15,601 nt of DNA from Thiobacillaceae bacterium (GTDB taxonomy: Bacteria; Pseudomonadota; Gammaproteobacteria; Burkholderiales; Thiobacillaceae), in NCBI GenBank assembly GCA_024643305.1, contig JAHENE010000017.1, positions 1 to 15,601 on the forward strand. The letters run 5' to 3'. Under the pieces are notes generated by a model that did not search any database, was not told where the DNA came from, and worked only from the letters and a program-made list of their open reading frames with translations. Below, piece after piece: positions 1-7,973 of this stretch. Position 1 is the first letter of the stretch. The number at the start of each line of letters is the position of its first letter. A program made the translations under genes and the position numbers.

Positions 1-34
1 AAATGACACAAGCTATGATTAAATTCTTCCAGCC

Positions 35-1039
35 ATGAACGAACAACCCTCACTTCCACCTGTTGCTCCGGCACCCGCCCGCCACTGGCCCACCATCAAC
101 TGGGGCGTATTTCTAGCCGTCGTTGCCATTCTGCTTGCCGTTGGGTCATGGCTTGGCAACCGCGACCAGTCACGCGGACTGAAAACTGATTTGGCACGCA
201 GAATCACCGAATTCGATGCTTCAATCAAGGAAAGCCAGCTGCTGGCCCGCAACGCGGACGAGCTCACCCGTCAGAACTCCGCGCGACTGAACCAAATCGA
301 GTCGCAACTGGTAGGCTCCAAAGAACAACAGCAAGCCCTGGAGACGCTGTATAAAGAGCTCGCGCGCGACCGCGACCAATGGGCCCTTTCAGACATTGAG
401 CAGATATTACTTACAGCCAGCCAGCAGATTCAGTTGTCCGGCAACATCAAGGCTGCAATTATCGGTCTGGAAACTGCGGATTTGCGGCTGCAGCGTTTGG
501 ACAAGCCACAATTCACGCGCCTGCGCCAGGCCATCAGCAATGACCTGGCGAAACTTCGCGCCACTCCCTTCGTCGATCAGACAGGCGTTAGCCTGCAACT
601 CAATGCCCTGGCGGAAGGAATCGAGCAATTGCCGCTTTCCAGCGACCACGCCAAGTCACCTGCCAAAGACACCCGCTCCAAGGCCAGCCTGGCAAAAGAT
701 TTATTGTCAGAGTTCAAGAACCTGATCCAAATACGCCGCCTTGATGAAGGCGAGCCCGCCCTGCTGACACCCGAGCAGGAATATTTTCTGCGGCAGAACA
801 TGAAACTACGTCTTCTGACGGCGCGTCTCTCACTGTTGTCGCGCGATGCCGCAGGCTACCAGGCAGACTTGAAGGCTGCCGGCAAGTTGCTGGTGCGTTA
901 CTTCAACACTCAGGATGCAGCAGTTGCAGCCGCCCAATCGGAGTTAGGCAAATTGTCTGCATTAAATCCGGCTCCCGCCTTGCCGGAGTTGAAAGAAAGC
1001 CTGGCAGCAATCGAGTCGTATCATAAGGACAGGCAATAA
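35..1039 (+). CDS. hemX: HemX-family membrane protein (uroporphyrinogen-III C-methyltransferase-like, non-enzymatic)
   Basis: 334 residues. A Pro-rich N-terminus is followed by one membrane segment at about residues 22-40, then a long charged helical, coiled-coil-like stretch at about 48-115. The HemX core follows, with W-A-L-S-D-I-E-Q-I-L-L near 116 and the L-E-T-A-D-L-R-L-Q element near 145. This is the HemX layout: a single-pass inner-membrane protein encoded between hemD and hemY in many beta- and gammaproteobacteria, with a supporting rather than catalytic role in tetrapyrrole synthesis. Despite its database name it lacks the SAM-binding methyltransferase fold of CobA/SirA. Its stop codon shares one base with the hemY start (TAATG), so the two genes are probably translationally coupled. 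The 34 bases before it may be the end of hemD, but too little is present to say. Confidence 0.88.
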   Translation: MNEQPSLPPVAPAPARHWPTINWGVFLAVVAILLAVGSWLGNRDQSRGLKTDLARRITEFDASIKESQLLARNADELTRQNSARLNQIESQLVGSKEQQQALETLYKELARDRDQWALSDIEQILLTASQQIQLSGNIKAAIIGLETADLRLQRLDKPQFTRLRQAISNDLAKLRATPFVDQTGVSLQLNALAEGIEQLPLSSDHAKSPAKDTRSKASLAKDLLSEFKNLIQIRRLDEGEPALLTPEQEYFLRQNMKLRLLTARLSLLSRDAAGYQADLKAAGKLLVRYFNTQDAAVAAAQSELGKLSALNPAPALPELKESLAAIESYHKDRQ

Positions 1040-2214
1040 TGCGCTGGCTGATCAGTCTTCTCATTGTTGCCGTCGTTGCGGTTGCCCTCGCCGTAGCTGG
1101 GCGCTATGACCCAGGCTATGTCGTGCTGGTATATCCCCCATGGCGGGCGGAATTGTCCTTCGTCAGTTTTGTATTGCTGCTTGCGGTACTGATAACCGGA
1201 GCATATTTGTTGACCAGGCTGGCGATCACCACCCTGAATCTGCCCCACATAGTCCGAGAGCGTCAGGCCCGCAAGGAAGCCGAGCGTCAAAACGCCAACT
1301 TCACTGACGCGCTTGCCGCCTACCTGGAAGGCCGCTTCCAGGAAGCAGAAAAAATAGCGACCCGGCTGGTTGCAGAACCTCGGCGCGAAATGCTTGCCCG
1401 CGTGCTGGCTGCACGGGCCGCGCATGAAAGCCGCGCCTATGCCAGACGTGATGTTTATCTGGCTGAAGCAAAAGAGAACGACCGACCACTTGCCGCCCTG
1501 TATGCAGAGGCGGAAGAACTGCTGGAAACTCGCGATTACCCCAACGCCCTGTCAGCCATTGAGGCCGGTAAAGTCATCATTCCAGCCCATACGGCACTAC
1601 TGCGCCTGGAACTCAAGGTCCGTCAACAACTGGGGCAGTGGGATGAAGTACTCAAACTCGCCGACCAACTAAGCAAAGCCAATGCCCTTGACGAAGCCAC
1701 ACTCGAACACACCCGCCGTGCAGCTCATCTGGGCAACATCAAGCGCCGCACCGGTGACAGCAAAAACCTTCTTGAATACTGGAAAAAACTGCCGGGCAGC
1801 GAAAAGCGGCATGCAGGGGTAGCGCTCGATGCTGCCAACGCTTTTGCCCAAAGTGGCGACCCGAGCATGGCTGTCAATATTCTGGAAGATGCGCTTGAAA
1901 AAAAATGGGACGAAACACTTGCTGCGCGTTATGGGCAGTTTGTCAGCAAGAATCCGCTTGAGCAGATCGAGCAGGCGGAGAAATGGCTTGCCAAACATCC
2001 GCGCGACAGCGCCCTGCTGATGTCGCTGGCGGATTTGTGCGCACACGAGAAACTGTGGGGCAAGGCGCAAAGCTACGCTGAAGCCAGTATTGCCGTGGCC
2101 CCCAATGTTGACGGCCACTTGGCCTTGGCTGCATTCAAGGAACAGGCGGGGCAGCCCGGCGAGGCATGCAAACACATGCGCAAGGCGCTGGAGCTATGCC
2201 GCCAGACAGGCTGA
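1039..2214 (+). CDS. hemY: HemY, TPR-containing membrane protein of heme biosynthesis locus
   Basis: 391 residues, close to the usual size for proteobacterial HemY. Two hydrophobic segments (about 3-21 and 40-60) flank the conserved G-R-Y-D-P-G-Y-V-V-L-V-Y stretch. The rest is a helical, TPR-like repeat domain, with A-A-Y-L-E-G-R-F-Q-E-A-E near 93 and repeated A-L/L-G-Q-W-D-E motifs to the C-terminus. This is the proteobacterial HemY of the hemX-hemY pair, thought to scaffold or regulate late heme synthesis. It is unrelated to the Bacillus HemY protoporphyrinogen oxidase. It starts inside the hemX stop codon. It ends 13 bases from the stop of the convergent DUF1641 gene, so this point is the left border of the thiocyanate island. 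Confidence 0.9.
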   Translation: MRWLISLLIVAVVAVALAVAGRYDPGYVVLVYPPWRAELSFVSFVLLLAVLITGAYLLTRLAITTLNLPHIVRERQARKEAERQNANFTDALAAYLEGRFQEAEKIATRLVAEPRREMLARVLAARAAHESRAYARRDVYLAEAKENDRPLAALYAEAEELLETRDYPNALSAIEAGKVIIPAHTALLRLELKVRQQLGQWDEVLKLADQLSKANALDEATLEHTRRAAHLGNIKRRTGDSKNLLEYWKKLPGSEKRHAGVALDAANAFAQSGDPSMAVNILEDALEKKWDETLAARYGQFVSKNPLEQIEQAEKWLAKHPRDSALLMSLADLCAHEKLWGKAQSYAEASIAVAPNVDGHLALAAFKEQAGQPGEACKHMRKALELCRQTG

Positions 2215-2227
2215 AACCTGTTACGCG

Positions 2228-2650
2228 CTACCCGCCGCGCCGGTGCTGCTCACGCAGACTGTGACTCAAATGCTGTCCAATTATTGAAAGCAAACGCAAT
2301 CCTTCTTGCGTCCCGGGGTCTCGGGCCATGCGCAACATGCAACCGATGCCGCCTGTTGCTGGCGGAGCCGCAGATATTTCCTGGCTTGCGGCGTGAATCG
2401 CATCAGATACGGCGATCAGCATATTTTGGCTTTCCTGGCGGTCGAGCACCTGCAACAGGCGCATCAGCCCCTCGTTGCGAGTCAACCGGTCAAGCAATGT
2501 CATCCCCTCGCTAAATGCCCCGGCCAGGCGAAAGACGATCTCATCCGACATCGCATCACGGGCCGCAGTAACAAGCTGCGCAAATTCAACAAGGCGCTGC
2601 AGATCTTCGTTGCTTATTGCGTCAGTGCGCGTTTCAGTTTGTGTGGTCAT
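2228..2650 (-). CDS. DUF1641 family protein, partner of SQR-like flavoprotein
   Basis: 140 residues, mostly helical, with no signal peptide or clear membrane segment. The sequence has the DUF1641 pattern: an N-terminal helical part ending in L-D-R-L-T-R-N-E-G-L-M-R-L-L, then a Gly-rich turn (P-P-A-T-G-G-I-G) and the closing helix R-D-P-G-T-Q-E-G-L-R-L-L. DUF1641 proteins are commonly encoded beside sulfide:quinone oxidoreductase-like or other redox flavoproteins, but their biochemical role is not established. Here the gene starts 12 bases after the flavoprotein stop, with GAGGA about 9 bases before its ATG, so the two are very probably cotranscribed and may form a complex. It is the last gene of the minus-strand run and ends 13 bases from hemY. 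Confidence 0.75.
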   Translation of the reverse strand: MTTQTETRTDAISNEDLQRLVEFAQLVTAARDAMSDEIVFRLAGAFSEGMTLLDRLTRNEGLMRLLQVLDRQESQNMLIAVSDAIHAASQEISAAPPATGGIGCMLRMARDPGTQEGLRLLSIIGQHLSHSLREQHRRGG

Positions 2651-2662
2651 GGCTTGTCTTCC

Positions 2663-3796
2663 TCAAAGCAATCCGCGTACGCTGGTCCAGTACATCTGAT
2701 TGTAGGCCGTCTTGAACCAGTGCATGGGCTTTGACGCTGGCTTTAGGTCAGGTGGGTTTTGGTAGTTGAACATCGCATAGGTCGCTTTATCGTGACCAGC
2801 CTCGATAAAGCAGTAAACCTTGCCGTCGTAGTCGCGCACCGGCGTACCAATCTTGACAATCGAAGCAATGTTTTCGGAGATTACTTCCGCCTCGAAATGG
2901 GCCGCGGAACCTGTCTTGCTTACCGGAAGATTGGTCGTGTCTCCCACCACGTAGACATTGTCGTGGCCATTCATGGTGAGCTTGAAACGGTCGGTGGGAA
3001 TCCAGCCGGCCTGCCCAAGCTTGTTGTCTTCGATTACTTCCATGCCCTTATGCGGAGGAATTGCGATAAGAAGATCGTAGTTCGTCTCCGTGTCTTCCTC
3101 ACTCTTCACGATCTTGTTTTCCACGTCCACTTCCTTGACGTTGAACAACGTCTCGATTTCGATCCCCATGCGCTCGAACTCGGGTTTTGCCCATTTTGCG
3201 ACGTTCTCAATGGTATGCATGCGGCCAATCGGGTAATGGTATTTGATTGCAACCTTGTCGCGAATTCCGCGCGACTTGAAATAGTCATGCAAAGAAAAAA
3301 CCAACTCGACCGGAGCGATCGGGCACTTGTGTGGAACGCCAACAACAATGGCAACCTTTCCACCCTCGAATTCGCGCAGGCGCTTGAACATTTTCACCGC
3401 AGAGGCTTCCGTGTAGAAGGTCTCCGCACCTTCCGCCAAACCCGGAATTTGCTCTGGCACGATACGTGAGCCGGTGGCGATTACAAGAATGTCGTATTCG
3501 TGTGTCTTGCCGCTCTTTGTTGTCACCCTGTTTTGATCCAGCTCAAATTTCTCGGCGGGATCCACATGAAACTCTATGCTTGGCTCAAGCAGGCTCGCCT
3601 GATCGCGATAGAGCTGGTCCGGGGTCATTTGTCCAAAGGCCACATACAGCAGGCCGGGCTGGTACATATGCTTATCGGATGCCGAAAGCATGGTGATGCG
3701 CGCCCGGCGCGCACGCATCTCGGCAGACAGCCGCCGCGCAAGATTGTTGGCCACAATCGTACCTCCCGTGCCACCGCCGACGACTAAAATTCTCAT
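2663..3796 (-). CDS. FAD-dependent oxidoreductase of the sulfide:quinone oxidoreductase / flavocytochrome c family
   Basis: 377 residues. The dinucleotide-binding motif G-G-G-T-G-G lies at 7-12, the second flavin-fold strand Y-D-I-L-V-I-A-T-G-S at 101-110, and the FAD-binding N-V-Y-V-V-G-D-T-T at 280-288. There are only two cysteines: Cys158 in P-H-K-C-P-I-A-P and Cys329 in V-Y-C-F. They match in spacing the redox-active pair kept in SQR and in the FCSD flavoprotein; the third cysteine of classical SQR (near residue 124-128) is absent. Expected activity is oxidation of sulfide or a protein-bound sulfane, with electrons passed to quinone or a cytochrome. No Tat or Sec signal is seen, so the protein is probably cytoplasmic or membrane-peripheral. 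AGGAG lies 6 bases before the ATG. It lies next to tusA/dsrE-like genes and DUF1641, consistent with oxidising the sulfur released from thiocyanate. Confidence 0.82.
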   Translation of the reverse strand: MRILVVGGGTGGTIVANNLARRLSAEMRARRARITMLSASDKHMYQPGLLYVAFGQMTPDQLYRDQASLLEPSIEFHVDPAEKFELDQNRVTTKSGKTHEYDILVIATGSRIVPEQIPGLAEGAETFYTEASAVKMFKRLREFEGGKVAIVVGVPHKCPIAPVELVFSLHDYFKSRGIRDKVAIKYHYPIGRMHTIENVAKWAKPEFERMGIEIETLFNVKEVDVENKIVKSEEDTETNYDLLIAIPPHKGMEVIEDNKLGQAGWIPTDRFKLTMNGHDNVYVVGDTTNLPVSKTGSAAHFEAEVISENIASIVKIGTPVRDYDGKVYCFIEAGHDKATYAMFNYQNPPDLKPASKPMHWFKTAYNQMYWTSVRGLL

Positions 3797-3876
3797 TGCA
3801 ATCTCCTATCCAGAATACCCAGCAGCTTATTCATTCGCGGGGCTGAAAGACCCGTTCCGTCCATGCAGTAAACGTA

Positions 3877-4107
3877 CTATTTGGCCTTGCGGATCTTGAT
3901 GTGCCAGACCCCATCGACCTTCTCATTGCTGATCATTTCGTGCCCAACCTTGTTGACCCACTCGGGCACGTCTGCGCCAGAGCCCTCATCGGTTGACAAA
4001 AGTTCGAGCGTATCTCCCACGCTGGCCTGCTTCATGTGGGTAATTAGCTCCATGAGCGGTCCCGGGCAGAATGTGTCGCGCGCGTCGATAATCTTGATTT
4101 CACTCAT
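3877..4107 (-). CDS. TusA-like sulfur carrier protein
   Basis: 76 residues from the chosen ATG; an in-frame ATG two codons upstream would leave only 2 bases after AGAGG, while this start has 8. It is a compact TusA/SirA-like domain with the active-site Cys14 in the C-P-G-P motif, followed by the amphipathic helix L-M-E-L-I-T-H-M-K and the strand G-D-T-L-E-L-L-S-T-D. TusA proteins carry a persulfide on the CPxP cysteine and pass it to DsrE-type partners. Members from sulfur oxidisers work in sulfur-oxidation relays rather than tRNA thiolation. The gene sits between a DsrE-like gene (43 bases from its stop) and the SQR-like flavoprotein, the pairing expected for such a relay. Which donor or acceptor it serves cannot be read from the sequence. 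Confidence 0.85.
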   Translation of the reverse strand: MSEIKIIDARDTFCPGPLMELITHMKQASVGDTLELLSTDEGSGADVPEWVNKVGHEMISNEKVDGVWHIKIRKAK

Positions 4108-4150
4108 TGCCATATCCTCTTGTTAAATTCTGTTGAACACTGACCCTTGT

Positions 4151-4540
4151 TCAAAATGAAAGCAGTTGGCCGCCCTCGGCATCGCTCAGAAAACGCGTCA
4201 GCCCGGTCGGGGGGCCAATCTCGGGATCGAGATCATCTTTCGTTATTTTCATCAGATCCAATGCCATTGAGCAGGGCAGCAGTTGCGCGTCACCAAGTTC
4301 AGCCGCCTGCTGGAAGAGCTGCTTGAAAGGGGGCACACCTTTCTGCGCCATGAGCGTACCAAGCTCACCCTCTACCGGTGCGTCGGTCGCACGGCCTTTT
4401 ACAAAGTACGTTAGGGCATTCATGGACAGGAACACCATAACTTCATCACCCGTTGCCGCTGCAACCGATGCAATCATCGCGGCCATCTGAAGCTTTTCAC
4501 GCGTTCCGGATACGCACACGATACTGATTTTTTGGGACAT
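4151..4540 (-). CDS. DsrE-family (DsrE2-like) sulfurtransferase
   Basis: 129 residues from the ATG reading M-S-Q-K-I-S. An ATG six codons upstream is possible but has the purine-rich RBS (GAGAGG) inside its own reading frame. The fold signature is a first strand I-S-I-V-C-V-S-G-T, the helix M-A-A-M-I-A-S-V-A, then [11 protein letters not shown], and the conserved cysteine in [11 protein letters not shown] (Cys90), which fits the DsrE2 persulfide site. A second Cys lies at position 9. DsrE2-type proteins exchange persulfide with TusA in sulfur oxidisers. This copy has no extra membrane helices and should be soluble. With the adjacent tusA-like gene it forms a sulfur-relay pair placed directly downstream of the thiocyanate transporter genes. 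Confidence 0.82.
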   Translation of the reverse strand: MSQKISIVCVSGTREKLQMAAMIASVAAATGDEVMVFLSMNALTYFVKGRATDAPVEGELGTLMAQKGVPPFKQLFQQAAELGDAQLLPCSMALDLMKITKDDLDPEIGPPTGLTRFLSDAEGGQLLSF

Positions 4541-4620
4541 AAAACCTTTGCCTCTCATCTCTTTCTGGTTCGCTTTGGCGTACCGGATTATTTATAAACG
4601 TCCACATCCTTTTGGTCAGG

Positions 4621-4640
4621 TGCGAATCCTCGATTTCGCA
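4621..4640. repeat. Intercistronic stem-loop between permease and dsrE-like gene
   Basis: TGCGAA (4621-4626) and TTCGCA (4635-4640) form a perfect 6-bp stem with an 8-base loop in the 166-base gap between the second permease and the dsrE-like gene. No T-run follows on either strand, so this is not a typical intrinsic terminator. It could stabilise the transcript end or mark a processing point. Nothing else is recognisable in the gap. Confidence 0.35.
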
Positions 4641-4706
4641 TGCCAGAAACCTTGCCTGCTTTTCTCACCTTTGACATTCCATCGAATACCGAAGGTGTCA
4701 CAAGTG

Positions 4707-5555
4707 CTAGGACTGCTTGTGCCAGCTAAACCGCTTGATAAGAATCACGCAGGTCGTATCAAGCACATATCCGACTGCTCCAATCACGAGAATCATCCCC
4801 ATGAGGTTGGGGTAATTCAGTCCCTCACGCGCATCCTGGATGGCGTAGCCAAAACCGGAAGTCACCCCGAGAAATTCTGCTGGTATCAGCACAATCCACG
4901 CGACACCCAAGGCAAGACGGATGCCCGTCAAAACGTCGAAGGTAATTGCCGGCACAATGATCTTCGTCAGAACATGCCAGGGTTTAGCGCCCAGGTTGCG
5001 CGCGACTTTGAACCAGTTCGGATCCACCTTGGACAAGCCCGCGGCGGTTGAGAACGCCACCGGCCAAACCGACGCAATCGCGATCAGAAAGATAATGGCC
5101 TGATCCCACTCCGGAAAAACGATCACCGCGACCGGCTCCCATGAGAGTGGGCTGATCATCCTCAAAAACTGGAATGGGACATTGGTCAGTTGCTGGAACC
5201 ACCTGACGCGGCCCATGACAATGCCGATTGGCACCCCAATGCAGATGGCAATCAGAAGGCCCGCACCCAGGCGATAACCGCTGGTCGAGAGGGCATGTGG
5301 AATCGTTTTGTCATGCCAGAGTTCCGGCACTGCTTTGAACGCCTCAACAACTCCAAAATCGGCAAAATGCGCGTAGGAAGGATTGAGCGTAACAAGGTAG
5401 ATGCAAACCCACCAAAGGGCGAAAAAAATCGCCAGCCCCCCGGAAAAACTCCCAAAGCTGCAAACCGTGCACTTGACCAGATAGGACAACTGGGCTCCAT
5501 AGCCTCCGCCGTTGACTCCACCAACCGCAGCAGATGCGATGTTGTTGCTGCTCAT
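4707..5555 (-). CDS. ABC transporter permease (NitT/TauT-like), second paralogue
   Basis: 282 residues with about six hydrophobic segments. The cytoplasmic coupling (EAA-type) loop lies around residues 184-203 (V-A-R-N-L-G-A-K then I-I-V-P-A). It belongs to the nitrate/sulfonate/taurine/cyanate permease group (NrtB, SsuC, TauC, CynB). It closely resembles the permease encoded just upstream: from about residue 89 onward the two align without gaps and are mostly identical, sharing F-L/L-R-M-I-S-P-L-S-W, F-S-T-A-A-G-L and G-I-R-L-A-L-G-V-A-W-I-V-L. The N-terminal 60 residues differ. The start ATG overlaps the stop of a 35-codon reading frame (ATGA), with GGAGGT 9 bases upstream. It probably forms a heterodimeric channel with its paralogue for an inorganic anion, by context SCN- or OCN-. 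Confidence 0.87.
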   Translation of the reverse strand: MSSNNIASAAVGGVNGGGYGAQLSYLVKCTVCSFGSFSGGLAIFFALWWVCIYLVTLNPSYAHFADFGVVEAFKAVPELWHDKTIPHALSTSGYRLGAGLLIAICIGVPIGIVMGRVRWFQQLTNVPFQFLRMISPLSWEPVAVIVFPEWDQAIIFLIAIASVWPVAFSTAAGLSKVDPNWFKVARNLGAKPWHVLTKIIVPAITFDVLTGIRLALGVAWIVLIPAEFLGVTSGFGYAIQDAREGLNYPNLMGMILVIGAVGYVLDTTCVILIKRFSWHKQS

Positions 5556-5659
5556 CGCTCAATTACCTCCATCCTGGCCTGGTCCACGCAGATTTCCTGA
5601 TTCCAAGGCTTCCCTTCATCGCCAAGCTTGAGTTGCATATCCGGCATTCCTGAATTCAT
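5552..5659 (-). other. Candidate 35-codon small ORF coupled to the second permease
   Basis: An open frame in the 175-base gap between the permeases runs from ATG 5659 to a TGA that overlaps the next permease start (ATGA). It encodes 35 residues, or 28 if the internal ATG at 5638 is used; that one has AGGA 9 bases upstream. The last codons read M-E-V-I-E-R-stop. The binding-protein gene ends T-E-V-I-S-A-stop in the same relation to the first permease: both show GGAGGT, then ATT, then ATGAGCA. It could be the decayed tail of a duplicated binding-protein gene or a translation-coupling leader. Whether it is translated into a functional peptide is unknown. Confidence 0.35.
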
Positions 5660-5730
5660 GTTTATGGGTTTTCATTCTGGTTTTATTGTTGCTGTTCGCA
5701 CATGTCATCGGGCATAAGGCGGTCCTCAAA

Positions 5731-6555
5731 TCAATTTCCACCTCGATGCCAGCTGAAGCGTTTGATCAGCATCACCAGAGTGGTATCCAGAAAATAGCCA
5801 ATCACACCAATGGTGACCACCATCGCCGTGAGATGGTTATAAGACAGTGTCTGGCGCGCATCCTGTATGGCGTAGCCAAGACCGGATGTCACCCCAAGGT
5901 ATTCCGCCGGAACGAGCACTATCCACGCAACACCCAAGGCAAGGCGAATGCCCGACAGCACGTCGAAGGTGATAGCCGGCATGATTATCCTGGTCAGCAT
6001 GTGTAGCCGCTTGGCACCCAAATTGCGCGCCACCTTGAACCAGGCCGGATCCACCTTGGCCAAGCCTGCGGCTGTTGAAAACATCACCGGCCAAACTGAA
6101 GCAACTGCGATGAGGAACACGATCGAACCGTCCCATGTCGCGAAAACAAACACCGCAAGCGGCGTCCATGACAGCGGGCTGATCATGCGCAACAACTGGA
6201 AAGGGGAATTACTCAGGTCGCGGAAGCGCTTGCTGCGCCCCATGAGAATGCCCACCGGCAGGCCAATTGCAATCGCGATGAGAAGCCCGCCGCCCAGACG
6301 AGAAGAACTGGCCAAAATCGCACTCTGTATCTTTCCCTCCGCCCATAGCAGCGGGATCGCCTCCAGCGTCGGGACAAGACCGAAAGAGGCGAAGCTCTGC
6401 GTAGAGGGATTGTTGGCGATGTAGTAACCCCCAATCCCCCAAAGCAGAAATATGATCGAGAGCCCACCAATTGCCCATCCGAGACGCCGGACTGCCGGGT
6501 GCTTAATCCACCCGGCAGCCCCGCCCACGCCAGCAATGGCCGCGGTTGTGCTCAT
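5731..6555 (-). CDS. ABC transporter permease (NitT/TauT-like), first paralogue
   Basis: 274 residues. A first hydrophobic segment at about 26-48 is followed by an extracytoplasmic stretch and the conserved permease core from about residue 78. The EAA-type coupling loop is near 175-194 (K-V-A-R-N-L-G-A-K to I-I-M-P-A). The family is the same as NrtB/SsuC/TauC/CynB. The ATG overlaps the stop of the binding-protein gene (ATGA), with GGAGGT 9 bases before it, so translation is coupled. Having two different permease genes is unusual, because most transporters of this class use one permease as a homodimer. The strong resemblance to the following permease points to tandem duplication within the operon. 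Confidence 0.88.
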   Translation of the reverse strand: MSTTAAIAGVGGAAGWIKHPAVRRLGWAIGGLSIIFLLWGIGGYYIANNPSTQSFASFGLVPTLEAIPLLWAEGKIQSAILASSSRLGGGLLIAIAIGLPVGILMGRSKRFRDLSNSPFQLLRMISPLSWTPLAVFVFATWDGSIVFLIAVASVWPVMFSTAAGLAKVDPAWFKVARNLGAKRLHMLTRIIMPAITFDVLSGIRLALGVAWIVLVPAEYLGVTSGLGYAIQDARQTLSYNHLTAMVVTIGVIGYFLDTTLVMLIKRFSWHRGGN

Positions 6556-7886
6556 GCGCTAATAACCTCCGTACGCTTATAGGGGTCACCCTTCTGCGGA
6601 ACGCTGTGATCATTCTTCCAGTCAGGGTATTTCGTGAGCGCTTTCTTCACATAAGCGTACTGGACAAGATCCTTGGCCACGTGATTACCCGTAAGCTTGG
6701 CAAGGAAGTCGGCGTCGCCGGTAAGCGTCGTTTTCTTCAATTCATCAACCATTCTGACTGTGGCGGACGGATAGGGCCATGCCTGGAAATTGATGCGATC
6801 CTGCCCCCAGTCGAGGTTCTGGATAGCCTGCGGATTATTGTAATAGGCCGGGTCGTAGAACAGCATCGCACGCTCGACCACCTCCGAGGGCATTGGCAAG
6901 TATCCCTTGCCATCCTTGGAAAGCATTTGGGCCATCTCTTTTCTGTTCGCGCCAAGATGAAGCTGCGCACGGATAATGGCGTTGTGTACCCCTTGCGCCC
7001 ACGCTGCCCTGTCCGGATCCATGGCGTCTTCCTCGTGCATGACAACCACGCAACAGGGCTGCCCTTTCCAGATATCGCCGTTGAAACGAAGGATTTTTCC
7101 ATTGGCCTTAAGTTCGCCCATGGCGCAGAACGGTTCAGCCACACAATAGCCGTCGATTTGCTTGGAAGCGAGCGCTGGAGGCATGTCAGGCGGGTTCAGG
7201 ACGAGGAAATTACACTCGTTGGGTGCGAGCTTGGCGTTCTGCGGACGGATCACCGGCGTAATGCCATGTTCCTTGAGGTACATTTGCGAAACAATGTTGT
7301 GCATCGAATACCAGAAGGGCACAGCGAACTGCTTGCCGCCCATGTCTTCAGGCTTGGTTATTCCGCTGTCCTTGTGTACGACAATGGCCGAGCCATTGGT
7401 GTGATCCCAGGCCGTGATTTTTACTGGATATTTGTTGTTGTACCGCATCCAGACCGGAATCGGCGCAAGCATATGCGTAAGGTTGAAGCGATGGGATGAA
7501 AACGCTTCTACCAAAGGTGCCCAACCGCGAATAAGCGTAGGCGGCTCAGAGTCGATTCCTTCATCCTTGAAGTATCCCAGCTCATGCGCAACCAGTAGCG
7601 CTGCCGCATCAGTGATAGGGATGTAGCCCATCCGCACCACTGGATCGAAAGGTTTCTTGCTTGCTTTTGCAAAAGCGGATGTCAGTGGCGACATGCCGCC
7701 AAGCGCAGCCAGCGCGGCACCTGCCTTGAGCAAATTGCGGCGACTGATGCCGGTGCCCAGCACGTTGCTGAATCGCTCGTCATAATCCAGAGTCAGATTT
7801 GGATCGTAAATTCCGTCTCCGTACTTGTCGTAATCAAGCGGCTCGCCCAAAATCTTGTCTCCGTGCCCATTATGCTTTTTAGTCAT
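6552..7886 (-). CDS. Tat-exported ABC substrate-binding protein, NrtA/CmpA-like (proposed thiocyanate or cyanate binding)
   Basis: 444 residues. A twin-arginine signal is at 48-54 (S-R-R-N-L-L-K), followed by the hydrophobic A-G-A-A-L-A-A-L-G-G and an A-F-A-type cleavage site near 73. About 47 residues precede the RR pair, which is long for a Tat n-region. The mature part has the NrtA/CmpA-type start V-R-M-G-Y-I-P-I-T-D-A-A-A-L-L-V-A and the features of the NMT1/nitrate-bicarbonate binding family: A-P-I-P-V-W-M-R-Y around 120 and F-A-V-P-F-W-Y-S-M-H-N near 166. Family members bind small inorganic anions (nitrate, bicarbonate, cyanate). The position between thiocyanate hydrolase and sulfur-oxidation genes makes SCN- the most likely ligand, with OCN- the alternative because cynS is nearby. 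Tat export suggests folding, possibly with a bound metal, before secretion. AGGAG lies 7 bases before the ATG. Confidence 0.87.
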   Translation of the reverse strand: MTKKHNGHGDKILGEPLDYDKYGDGIYDPNLTLDYDERFSNVLGTGISRRNLLKAGAALAALGGMSPLTSAFAKASKKPFDPVVRMGYIPITDAAALLVAHELGYFKDEGIDSEPPTLIRGWAPLVEAFSSHRFNLTHMLAPIPVWMRYNNKYPVKITAWDHTNGSAIVVHKDSGITKPEDMGGKQFAVPFWYSMHNIVSQMYLKEHGITPVIRPQNAKLAPNECNFLVLNPPDMPPALASKQIDGYCVAEPFCAMGELKANGKILRFNGDIWKGQPCCVVVMHEEDAMDPDRAAWAQGVHNAIIRAQLHLGANRKEMAQMLSKDGKGYLPMPSEVVERAMLFYDPAYYNNPQAIQNLDWGQDRINFQAWPYPSATVRMVDELKKTTLTGDADFLAKLTGNHVAKDLVQYAYVKKALTKYPDWKNDHSVPQKGDPYKRTEVISA

Positions 7887-7973
7887 TTCCTATCTCCTTA
7901 AGATGTTTACATCTACTAGGGTAATTCCAGTTTTCCGCCCCGGCTCAAAGCCTTTCGGCTCAGGACGTGGAAC

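Noticed and set aside
2759..3469. 236-codon plus-strand open frame
   Set aside because: Entirely opposite the SQR-like flavoprotein gene, whose FAD motifs and catalytic cysteines are intact; the antisense frame shows no motifs.
6546..7499. 317-codon plus-strand open frame
   Set aside because: It lies antisense to the substrate-binding protein gene, which has a Tat signal and family motifs; the antisense product resembles no family and lacks a ribosome-binding site context.
7949..7960. AGCC-TTTC-GGCT mini-hairpin between the ATPase and binding-protein genes
   Set aside because: Only a 4-bp stem without a T-run; too weak to call as a terminator or attenuator.
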